Source: Dokdonia donghaensis DSW-1
GTDB lineage: Bacteria; Bacteroidota; Bacteroidia; Flavobacteriales; Flavobacteriaceae
DNA: 64,000 nucleotides
Assembly: GCF_001653755.1 (NCBI RefSeq)
Contig: NZ_CP015125.1
Span: forward strand, 2,489,501-2,553,500
Reading direction: 5' to 3'
How positions within the stretch are numbered: position 1 is the stretch's first letter; each line of letters opens with the position of its first letter. The position numbers and the translations under genes were made by a program. Shown here piece after piece: positions 54,553 to 63,300 of the stretch. The notes below the pieces were generated by a model. That model was not told the origin of the DNA, did no database searches, and saw only the letters and a program-made list of their open reading frames with translations.

Positions 54553-55545
54553 ATGCACACCGTACGTATTATTGTTACTCTATTGATTTGTGTCGCTACA
54601 ACAGGCTCAATTACAGCACAATACACAGAGACAATTAACTCAAACAGACCTGGAGAATCTCAAGGCGCTTTTAGTGTAGGGACTCGTGTCTTACAGGTAG
54701 AAACGGGTTTTGACATTGGGAATGACACCCACTCGCTTTTACAGACAGATACAGATATACTGGGGTATAATCTCAATTTACGCTATGGCTTGTTTTTTGA
54801 AAAACTAGAGCTTAACGGATTGATGAGATACCAGCGCAACGAGGTATCATTCATATCTGGATCTGCCTCGCCAGATGTTATCGCAGGACTCGAGACGGTA
54901 CAAATAGGTGCCAAATACCTTATTTATGACCCATATAAATATGCTCGTGACGAGGTAAATCTATACAGCTACCACGCAAATAGACGTTTTAAGTGGAAGT
55001 CTCTTATACCAGCCGTTACCGTATATGCTGGAGGAGTTTTTGATTTTACAAACAGTCAGTTTAATTCTATACGTGAGGATGGTATAAGTCCTAACTTAGC
55101 GCTTATATTCCAGCATAACTGGGGTCGCTGGGTGTGGGTAAATAATATTATAGTAGATAGAGCAGGTACTACATACCCTACTAACTCTTGGATTACAACC
55201 TTGACACACTCTTTTAATTCAAAATTTGCTGGCTTTGCAGAGTACCAGCTTATAGACGGTGATCTCTATGCAGATTATCTTGTACGAGCAGGAGCTGCAT
55301 ATCTTATCACAAAAAATCTACAAGTAGACCTTAGTGGTCTAGCAAACTTTAAAGACACCCCTACACGCTGGAACGTCTCTGCAGGAGTTTCTTACAGACT
55401 AGATTTACACGAGAAGGATGAGATTATAAAAGATAGAGATGCAGATGGTGATAAAAAGAGCTCATCAAAACGTCAAGCAGAGCGCATTAATAAAAACAGA
55501 AAACGTAAAGATGCAGTAGATCCTGACGGTGACGGCATTAAATAA
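54553..55545 (+). CDS. Outer-membrane beta-barrel transporter-like protein
   Basis: A 330-residue protein with signal peptide (IIVTLLICVATTGSITAQ) followed by ETINSNRPGESQGAFSVGTRVLQVETG, the opening of the MetA-pathway-of-phenol-degradation type barrel family seen in Bacteroidetes. Repeating amphipathic strands run to about residue 285 and end in GVSYRLDL. The last 45 residues are highly charged and end DPDGDGIK, a calcium-loop-like tail. The substrate is unknown. It is 18 bp upstream of the GNAT-like gene on the same strand. Confidence 0.78.
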   Translation: MHTVRIIVTLLICVATTGSITAQYTETINSNRPGESQGAFSVGTRVLQVETGFDIGNDTHSLLQTDTDILGYNLNLRYGLFFEKLELNGLMRYQRNEVSFISGSASPDVIAGLETVQIGAKYLIYDPYKYARDEVNLYSYHANRRFKWKSLIPAVTVYAGGVFDFTNSQFNSIREDGISPNLALIFQHNWGRWVWVNNIIVDRAGTTYPTNSWITTLTHSFNSKFAGFAEYQLIDGDLYADYLVRAGAAYLITKNLQVDLSGLANFKDTPTRWNVSAGVSYRLDLHEKDEIIKDRDADGDKKSSSKRQAERINKNRKRKDAVDPDGDGIK

Positions 55546-55563
55546 TACCCCTAAATATTGCAG

Positions 55564-56703
55564 ATGATTACGCTTAAGGAAATGATTACCCCAAAAGAAC
55601 TCAAACAATTTGTTAAGTTCCCATTTTCCCTATATAAAAATGAACCTAAGTGGGTACCTCCTATTGTGGCAGATGAGCTAGATAGTATGGACCCTGCAAA
55701 AAACCCTGTGTTTAAAAATGCAGAAGCACGCTATTTTCTCGCTTTCGCGAAAGCGGAAAACGGAAAACAAGAAGCAGTAGGAAGAATATGTGCTATCATA
55801 AATCATATTGAAATAAACAAGCAGAAAAAACCTAAAATGCGCTTTGGCTGGTTTGATGTAATAGATGACATAGAAGTAACTAAAGCACTGTTATCTAAAG
55901 TCTCAGAGATAGGGGAAGAAAACAATCTTGAGTTTATGGAGGGACCTGTAGGTTTTTCTAATATGGAAAAAGCAGGATTACTTATAGAGGGATTTGAGTA
56001 TCTCAACACAATGATTACTTGGTATAACTACCCGTATTACAAGGATCACTTTGAGCAACTAGGTTTTGAAAAAGCTGCCGAATGGGTTGAATATAAAATT
56101 CAAATAGACCCACCAGAAAAGCAAAATCCTAAAGTCAAGAAGTTTGCAGATATTATTGCAAAGCGCTATGAGCTTAGCCCGCTAGAGTTTAAAACCTCTG
56201 CAGATGTAAAGCCTTATGTAGATGAGATGTTTGGGCTACTTAATAAAACATATAATACTCTTAGCACATTTGTACCTATACAGCAGTATCAAATAGATCA
56301 CTATAAGGAGAAATATATAAAATATATTCACCCAGATTTTATAAAGTGTGTGCAAGATAAAGAGGGGAAACTAGTAGCCTTTGCCATCACGATGCCGTCA
56401 TTTAATGAAGCGCTTAAAAAAGCAAATGGATCGCTCTTTCCTTTTGGGTTTTATCACTTGCTTAAAGCAAAAAAGAAAAATGACACTGCTGCCTTCTACC
56501 TTATAGGTATTGATCCAGAATATCAAAACAAAGGGGTAACGGCTGTTATTTTTCAAAAAATGCAAGAATTATTTAATTCTAGAGGGATTACTCAAGTTGA
56601 AACAAACCCAGAACTAGAAGAAAATAAAGCCATACAACAGCTCTGGAAAAATTACGAACACAAACTTCATAAACGTCGAAGAACGTATCGCAAAGATTTA
56701 TAG
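55564..56703 (+). CDS. GNAT-fold acyltransferase-like protein, unassigned
   Basis: A 379-residue cytosolic protein. The start MITLKEMITPKELKQFVKFPFSLYKNEPKWVPPIV and the middle DVIDDIEVTKALLSKVSEIGEENNLEFMEGPVGF are those of a Bacteroidetes family usually named only as hypothetical or GNAT-like. The C-terminal GIDPEYQNKGVTAVIFQKMQELF looks like the acetyl-CoA-binding loop (Q/RxxGxG/A). The reaction is not known. Residues 60-64 (AFAKA) come from an exact palindrome core. ATG at 55564 is chosen over a TTG two codons upstream. Confidence 0.75.
   Translation: MITLKEMITPKELKQFVKFPFSLYKNEPKWVPPIVADELDSMDPAKNPVFKNAEARYFLAFAKAENGKQEAVGRICAIINHIEINKQKKPKMRFGWFDVIDDIEVTKALLSKVSEIGEENNLEFMEGPVGFSNMEKAGLLIEGFEYLNTMITWYNYPYYKDHFEQLGFEKAAEWVEYKIQIDPPEKQNPKVKKFADIIAKRYELSPLEFKTSADVKPYVDEMFGLLNKTYNTLSTFVPIQQYQIDHYKEKYIKYIHPDFIKCVQDKEGKLVAFAITMPSFNEALKKANGSLFPFGFYHLLKAKKKNDTAAFYLIGIDPEYQNKGVTAVIFQKMQELFNSRGITQVETNPELEENKAIQQLWKNYEHKLHKRRRTYRKDL
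55740..55755. repeat. Dispersed palindrome inside GNAT-like gene
   Basis: Exact 16-bp core, read as A-F-A-K-A; followed by GAA, not TAA. Confidence 0.92.
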
Positions 56704-56729
56704 TACACTTTTATACTGGTAACACAATT

Positions 56730-57176
56730 ATGATAGATTCACTAAGCCTCATAGGTCTTGCTGTAGATGCTGCTCTAGTCGTACTTATTTTAATCGTACA
56801 GCTCATAATATACCCTAGCTTCTTATATTATAATCGTGATAATCTTGTAAACTGGCATAACAAGTATACAGGTAAGATTGCTGTAATAGTGGGGCCACTT
56901 ATGGTAATACAACTTTTACTAGCTGTTTATACGGTAGTGACTGGTAGTTTATATATGATAGGGACTATTTATCTAGTCTTCGTATTATCTACTTGGGTTA
57001 CCACTGCACTTATATTTGTACCGTTACATAAAAAAGTGACCCAAAATACTCACACAGATGGAGATCTTAGGTCACTTGTTTCAAAAAACTGGATACGTGT
57101 TGTTTTATGGGTTATAATTCTATGTATAACGGTATTAAAACTTAATATACTCCAGCTGTTTTCTTTTTATAATTAA
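56730..57176 (+). CDS. Small polytopic membrane protein, unknown function
   Basis: A 148-residue protein with four hydrophobic segments (about residues 5-30, 48-70, 74-98 and 120-142). A conserved-looking motif, YPSFLYYNRDNLVNWHNKY, sits after the first segment. I do not recognise a characterised family. It lies 26 bp after the GNAT-like gene and converges with the kinase gene, 8 bp away. Confidence 0.7.
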   Translation: MIDSLSLIGLAVDAALVVLILIVQLIIYPSFLYYNRDNLVNWHNKYTGKIAVIVGPLMVIQLLLAVYTVVTGSLYMIGTIYLVFVLSTWVTTALIFVPLHKKVTQNTHTDGDLRSLVSKNWIRVVLWVIILCITVLKLNILQLFSFYN

Positions 57177-57184
57177 CAGTGTTG

Positions 57185-58051
57185 CTACTTGGCAAGAATG
57201 TGTTCTTTATGATGCGCAACGAGGCCATCTATAGGTCGCTTAAGAATCTTACCAGCTGTAAGTCCAAAATTATTCAATACCTCTTTGAGTTCGGCTTGTA
57301 AATAAAAACCTATAGAACCTACAAAGTGTATAGGTATGTCTTTTGCATCTGGAAACTGAAGAACAATCTGGTGTTCTACAAATACAGAAAGCCCTTCCTT
57401 TATAACTCCTTGGCAATACTCCTCATCTTTATTCTCAATAATGAAACGTGCAAAGGTTGCTAGATACGTATTAGGATTAGGGTTTTTATAAAGGTGATTC
57501 TTTATATTTTCTGAGCTTAAATCATATTCTGACTCAAATTTTTGGGCTAGCGCTTCTGGTATTTTACCAAATTTATAATCACGTATGAGTTGACGTCCAA
57601 AATAGTTACCACTAGCATCATCCATCACTACATATCCTAGTGATACTACTTTTTGGATTATTTTTTCTCCATCAAAGTAACTGCAGTTAGAACCTGTACC
57701 TAGTATACAAACTATACTTTTCTCTCCCTCTGTAGCGGTAGCATATAATGCAGCAAAGGTATCTTCTTTAAGTACTATATCTGTAGCTTTTGTAAATATC
57801 TCATCAAAAACACTTCTCATTAAAACACGAGGGCGCTCTGTACCACAACCAGCACCATAGAAGTAAAGTGCTTTTACATCTTTTCTATGCTTATAAAGCT
57901 CAAAGTTGTTTACAATACGTTCTCTCAATATCTCTTGAGACAATACTTGAGGGTTTAACCCTAAGGTTTGTGTTTGGAAAAGACTTTTACCATCATCAGT
58001 TAGCGCAATCCAATCTGTTTTTGTCGAACCGCTATCTACTACTAAAATCAT
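57185..58051 (-). CDS. N-acetylglucosamine kinase (BadF/BadG ATPase family)
   Basis: A 288-residue sugar kinase of the ASKHA fold, expected to phosphorylate GlcNAc or a related amino sugar during cell-wall recycling. The phosphate-1 motif VDSGSTKTDWIA is at the N-terminus, the phosphate-2 loop CILGTGSNCSYFDG near residue 115, and the adenosine region VGSIGFYLQAELK near 250. Length agrees with bacterial NAGK-like proteins. It lies downstream of pfkA-gap on the same strand but behind a terminator. Confidence 0.88.
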   Translation of the reverse strand: MILVVDSGSTKTDWIALTDDGKSLFQTQTLGLNPQVLSQEILRERIVNNFELYKHRKDVKALYFYGAGCGTERPRVLMRSVFDEIFTKATDIVLKEDTFAALYATATEGEKSIVCILGTGSNCSYFDGEKIIQKVVSLGYVVMDDASGNYFGRQLIRDYKFGKIPEALAQKFESEYDLSSENIKNHLYKNPNPNTYLATFARFIIENKDEEYCQGVIKEGLSVFVEHQIVLQFPDAKDIPIHFVGSIGFYLQAELKEVLNNFGLTAGKILKRPIDGLVAHHKEHILAK

Positions 58052-58068
58052 ATAATACGTGTATGAAG

Positions 58069-58147
58069 AAAAAATAAAAAACGCTTTTGCAGCAATATAT
58101 ACTCAACCTAATATTCTTAGATTGTTACATATATAACTACAAAAGCG
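58069..58147 (-). terminator. Terminator of the pfkA-gap operon
   Basis: On the minus strand CGCTTTTGTAG (58147-58137) pairs with CTGCAAAAGCG (58092-58082), followed by a long T-rich tail down to 58069. The loop is about 44 nt, so efficiency is uncertain. Confidence 0.6.
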
Positions 58148-58159
58148 CGCTAATGCATC

Positions 58160-59161
58160 TTAAAGTGTATTTACTTTTTCTGCAAGGTCAACGAGTTTGT
58201 TTGAGTATCCAAACTCATTATCATACCAAGATACAAGCTTGAAAAAAGTTGGGTTTAATTCTATTGCACTATCTGCATCAAATACAGAAGTACGTGTCTC
58301 GCTTACAAAATCTTGAGATACAACTGCATCTTCTGTATAACCTACCACACCTTTCATAGAACCTTCGGCAGCATCTTTGAATGCTTTTTTAATAGCTTCT
58401 ACAGACGTTGCTTTTGAAGTCTTCACAGTTAAGTCTACTACAGAAACATCTGCCGTAGGTACACGGAAAGCCATCCCTGTAAGTTTTCCATCTACTGCTG
58501 GTAGTACTTTCCCTACTGCTTTTGCAGCTCCTGTAGATGTAGGTATAATGTTATTTAAAGCACTACGACCTAGACGGTAGTTCTTGCGGCTAGGTGCGTC
58601 TACTACAAATTGTGTAGAAGTACCTGCGTGTATTGTAGTCATAAGCGCCTCTTCAAGACCAAAGTTATCTTCTATAACTTTTGCCATAGGTGCTAGACAG
58701 TTTGTTGTACAAGACGCGTTAGACACCACCGTGTGCTCTGCAGTAAGATCTCCATCATTTACTCCCATTACAAACATAGGTGCATCTTTAGATGGTGCAG
58801 AGATAACAACTTTCTTTGCTCCACCTTCTATATGGTAATTTGCAGTTTCTAGCGTAGTAAAAATACCTGTACACTCTGCTACAACATCTGCTCCAGCTTC
58901 ATCCCACTTAAGATTTTTAGGATCACGCTCTGCAGTAACACGTATAGTTTTACCGTCTACAACAAGGTGTCCATCTTTTACCTCTACAGTTCCATCAAAT
59001 CGTCCGTGTACAGAGTCATATTTAAGAAGGTATGCTAGGTGATCTACATCCAGTAAATCGTTTATTGCTACTACATCTACATTATCACGCTTTACTGTCG
59101 CTCTAAATACGATACGTCCAATACGTCCAAAACCGTTTATTCCTAATTTTAAATTTGCCAT
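58160..59161 (-). CDS. gap: Glyceraldehyde-3-phosphate dehydrogenase, type I
   Basis: A 333-residue glycolytic enzyme oxidising G3P with NAD+ and phosphate. The Rossmann motif LGINGFGRIGRIVFRA is at residues 5-20 and the active-site Cys in SNASCTTNCLAP (near residue 152). The catalytic His is in TTIHAGTSTQ (near 178), where a threonine follows glycine, unlike the more usual HxYTxxQ. The C-terminal WYDNEFGYSNK loop is intact. It follows pfkA by 15 bp, a glycolytic operon. Confidence 0.96.
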   Translation of the reverse strand: MANLKLGINGFGRIGRIVFRATVKRDNVDVVAINDLLDVDHLAYLLKYDSVHGRFDGTVEVKDGHLVVDGKTIRVTAERDPKNLKWDEAGADVVAECTGIFTTLETANYHIEGGAKKVVISAPSKDAPMFVMGVNDGDLTAEHTVVSNASCTTNCLAPMAKVIEDNFGLEEALMTTIHAGTSTQFVVDAPSRKNYRLGRSALNNIIPTSTGAAKAVGKVLPAVDGKLTGMAFRVPTADVSVVDLTVKTSKATSVEAIKKAFKDAAEGSMKGVVGYTEDAVVSQDFVSETRTSVFDADSAIELNPTFFKLVSWYDNEFGYSNKLVDLAEKVNTL

Positions 59162-59176
59162 TATTCTTCTCTATTA

Positions 59177-60163
59177 TTATGTGGTCATTATCTCTGACAC
59201 ACGGATTAATTCTTTATTTATTTTACTCTCTCCCTTAATTGCTTGTTCTAGCGGTGTAAGGGTCATTGTATCGTGTATGGTACCTACCATATAATTACTT
59301 TTTCCTTCTATAAGACTCTCTACAGCCTTTACTCCCATACGGCTAGCTAGCACGCGATCATAGCAAGTAGGAGATCCTCCTCGCTGCATATGCCCTAGTA
59401 CAGAAACACGTACGTCATACCCCTCAAGATTATCATCTACATAATCTTTAAGTTCAAAAACAGATTTCCCAATTTTATCACCTTCGGCTACGACAACGAT
59501 ACTTGACGATTTTCCAGATATTTTAGAACGCTGTAGCGATTCTACTAGTCGTTCTATACCCATATCTTCTTCCGGTATTAAGATCTCTTCGGCCCCAGCA
59601 CCTACTCCAGCATTTAGAGCAATGTGACCTACATCGCGGCCCATTACTTCTACAAAAAAGAGCCTGTCGTGTGAGTGTGCAGTATCACGTATTTTATCTA
59701 TAGCATCTACAGCGGTATTAAGTGCTGTATCATACCCTAGTGTGCGATCTGTACCACTTATATCATTATCTATAGTACCAGGTATACCTATCACAGGGAA
59801 GTCAAACTCTGCATTAAAATGAAGTGCTCCCGTAAACGTACCGTCACCACCTATAACGACAAGTGCATCTACACCTGCCTTTACCATCTGGTTGTGAGCA
59901 ATCTGTCTACCATCTGTAGTTCTAAAACGCTCACATCTGGCAGATTTTAAGAAAGTCCCGCCTTTATTAATTATACCACGTACACTTCTTGCGTCTAGCG
60001 GAATAAAATCACCCTCAATCATACCATCATACCCTCTGTGTATCCCTACACATTCTAACTCGTGATAAGCACAAGTACGTACAACAGATCTTACTGCAGC
60101 ATTCATTCCTGGGGCGTCTCCTCCAGAGGTCATAACTGCTATTTTGGTGATTTTTTTACTCAT
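59177..60163 (-). CDS. pfkA: ATP-dependent 6-phosphofructokinase
   Basis: A 328-residue enzyme converting fructose-6-phosphate to the bisphosphate. Motifs: TSGGDAPGMNAAVRSVV (near residue 12), VIGGDGTFTGA (near 107; the glycine after GGD indicates ATP rather than pyrophosphate), GIPGTIDNDISGTD (catalytic Asp near 130), VEVMGRDVGHIAL and GHMQRGGSPTCYDR. Length is typical for bacterial PfkA. It is the first gene of an operon with gap. Confidence 0.96.
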   Translation of the reverse strand: MSKKITKIAVMTSGGDAPGMNAAVRSVVRTCAYHELECVGIHRGYDGMIEGDFIPLDARSVRGIINKGGTFLKSARCERFRTTDGRQIAHNQMVKAGVDALVVIGGDGTFTGALHFNAEFDFPVIGIPGTIDNDISGTDRTLGYDTALNTAVDAIDKIRDTAHSHDRLFFVEVMGRDVGHIALNAGVGAGAEEILIPEEDMGIERLVESLQRSKISGKSSSIVVVAEGDKIGKSVFELKDYVDDNLEGYDVRVSVLGHMQRGGSPTCYDRVLASRMGVKAVESLIEGKSNYMVGTIHDTMTLTPLEQAIKGESKINKELIRVSEIMTT

Positions 60164-60331
60164 ATAAGCATAATTTTAGATTAAATTTAGCAAACTTAAT
60201 GTAGAAAAATCAATGAATTGGGGTGTAATTTATTGGATTGTCAATTTCAAACGTTTTCGGTTGAAAAGTTTTTTGGAATTCTTAATTATGACACATTAAA
60301 AAGAGGCCGAAAATGATGAAATGGGAAGAAT

Positions 60332-60351
60332 TACGCTTTCGCGAAAGCGTA
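60332..60351. repeat. Dispersed palindrome, full 20-mer
   Basis: Exact copy with an extra T/A pair, between the pfkA start and the tamB stop codon. Confidence 0.95.
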
Positions 60352-60364
60352 AAAGAAACAATCT

Positions 60365-63300
60365 CTATTTATTAAATTGAACGCCGTCTGGTCCAATCTT
60401 TTTTGGCACATCTCTTTCGCCTTGAGCTTGAAGTACAGCTTCTTCTACTTTGCCCTTAAAAACTTTACGTAAAAGTTCTTTAAAAGTATTAAAATCTACA
60501 GCATAAGATAGCCCTACTCCTTGTGTATAACCTTCTGTCTCACCTATAAACTGAATATCTGTCTGGCGATTAAACACTTTTGCTCGCAGTGTACCGTCTT
60601 CATTAAGTAAGAAATCTATCTCTACATCACCCACAATCACACTCTCACTAATACCTCCTGTAGGGACACCTACTTTACCATTTATAAGAACTCGGTTTGT
60701 GATTTGAGTAGACAGGGTCACTCCTACTCTACCTGCAGACTGGATATTTGCCGTAGGGTCACGCTCTGCTTGTACAAGATCTACTCCCACGTCAAAAATA
60801 CTATCGTCATCATTAAAGAGAATACCAGATAGTATAGAAGACGTAGTCTCAAGAAGATTATTTACAGCCGCAGTAGCGGTATTTACACTAGCCGAGCTTA
60901 GGAACGCTCCCTGTGAAACAAGAGATATCGCGTTAAGCTCTTTTGCATTACGGTCTTGTAATAAAAATTCTAACTCTGACACCACGGTACTACCAGCACC
61001 AGGAAACTCAATATCAAAAGTAATATCTGGCTTTAACAGCTCTCCTGCTAGGTTAATAATTACGTTTACTGGTATCTTTCTATTTACAGTAGAAGTTTCT
61101 AGTAATGTACTTGGGTTAGCCTGCGTTCTATAAATTGCACTTACGTCTAGTATGGCTTTTGCTGGATCACCATCCCAGCGTATGTTTGCATCCTGTTGTA
61201 ATATAAAGTCTTTTGTTACAATACCTCCGTAACGGAAATTAAAAACCCCTTCGGTGGCAATAAAATCCCCATTCATTATAAACTTACCATTAGTATCAAG
61301 TTGTATAAGTAAGGTACCTACTCCTCTTCCTCTTAAGGTACTACCATTGGTTTTATCTACAACCACCTCTACCTCTGCATCTGGATCTATGTCTAGGTCA
61401 AAATTTACAGAAAGACCTTTTACCGCTTCTGTGATAATTTTCTCACCGTTAATACGAGCTTCTTTTTCTTCTGGACTTAAAAACTTAATGTAGGAGTTGT
61501 CACCTAGAGTTTCTGAGTCATCTATAGGGATTTTAAAAACGGTACCCTTTGCAGTTTCTCCAAAGACGTCTATCACGAGATTATCTGTCGGGCCTTTTAT
61601 AAATGCTTCTCCTTCTAGAAAAGCTGTACCATAATAGAGCGACTCTAGATCTTCTTCTGTATCGAGTACGGCAATTCGAGAGGCGCTTATACCTAAATCA
61701 AGTTTCCAATCATTAAAGGACTTGTGACTTATCTTACCATTAAGAACACCTAAGGTTTTATACTTGATATCTTCCAGTTGTACAGCTTGAAACTCGAACT
61801 CTTGTTTTCTTAAAACAACATTTGAAATACCTCTAAAATCATAATCCACATTGAGATAAGGAATTTGTAAACCTGCATCTTTTAAGGTCAAATTACCATT
61901 TATCTCAGGGTTGCGATAGTCTCCCTCTACTTTTGCATTACCACTCACTAAGCCACGTATTCTATCTATCACGCCCTGTCCCATAGGGTTAAATGGGCTT
62001 AGATCAAGATCTTGAAGACCCACGGCCATATCTATAATAGGTATACTGCCTGACGCATCAATAGTACCATTTGCTGTAAAAGATTTTAGTCCCTCACGTG
62101 CAAGGCGAGACTCAATCTCATATTTTGATAAAGTTGCATTACCTCTTACGTTTATATCTAATTGCCCGAGGTTAGTCTCGTTTACAGAGAAGTCTGAAAT
62201 GGCTAGAGAAGTAACTGGGAAATAAGCTCCATTTTTCTGAAGTACATCTAGCTGTCCATTAATGCGTCCTCCTAGATTGAGACTATCGAGCTCTGGAGTT
62301 ACTTTGGCTAGATCTACATTTTTAAAATTTGCTTTTATATTCTTATAGGTGCTATCACGTATCTGGCCTTTAAGATCAATAAGCTCATCTTTATGACTTA
62401 ACACCAAGGTCTTAATATCTATATCTTTAAAGTTATTATCAAATACGACACTGTTATTCTGGTCGTTTCTTTCGTTTATAAACCAAGGCGTATCCTTGAA
62501 TACAATTTCAGATTTTTTAAAACCTAATACCGAGTTTCCTTCTTCATTAATGGTATGGTATAATGATAAGTCAAAAGAGTCATCATTGCGCTTACCACCC
62601 GTAAACTCTGAGCGCATAAAGAGTGTATCTTTAAGAGTCACATTAATTAGGTTAAAGTCTGATACCGCATAAAATCCAGCATTTATACTATCTGCAGCCA
62701 CATACGTATTGAATAGCGGGTTTTTGTTATCTACACGTACTTCTATAGCTTCTGCCATATACCCAAAGGCATCAATTTGCGGTGACTTAAAGGTAAGTTT
62801 AAACTCCGAGTCGTCTGCCACCACACTACCTCTAATAATAGTTTCTGGCTCAAGTTTTAAATCTGGCACAAATACTTCTACAATCTTATTATAGATTGTA
62901 AACTCAAAATCCATAAACTGATTTTCTGTGAGAATCTCAGGTTGGTAATTTGTATATAAACTACCTATGGCATTTTTAAAAAGTGGCACCACTTCGCCAA
63001 ATTTATAAATACCACTCACCTCACCACTTATTATGTCTGTAGAGTTTATAGCAATGGTACGCACTCGTTTTTTATCAAACTTTGAGGTGATCTCAAAATC
63101 TTTAAAACTGTAAGTGTTGTTTTTGTTTTGGTAACTCGCATCTTCAAAAGAAATACGGCCATACATATTCTCTATACCTGTACCCTTCATATCTACAACA
63201 GCATTACCTTTAAGTACAGAGATACTGTCGTTTATAAAATTAAGAGATACAAGGTCTGCATAATCTATTTGTGCTTCTAAGTCGTAACTATTGATCTCTT

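Noticed and set aside
3149..60351. Palindrome copies as ordinary rho-independent terminators
   Set aside because: They lack a T-run, occur inside genes and upstream of starts, and clear terminators already exist at several of the same operon ends.
3149..60351. Palindrome copies as ParB parS sites
   Set aside because: The parS consensus (TGTTTCACGTGAAACA) differs in both the centre and the flanks, and parS sites number a few per chromosome, not one every 2-3 kb.
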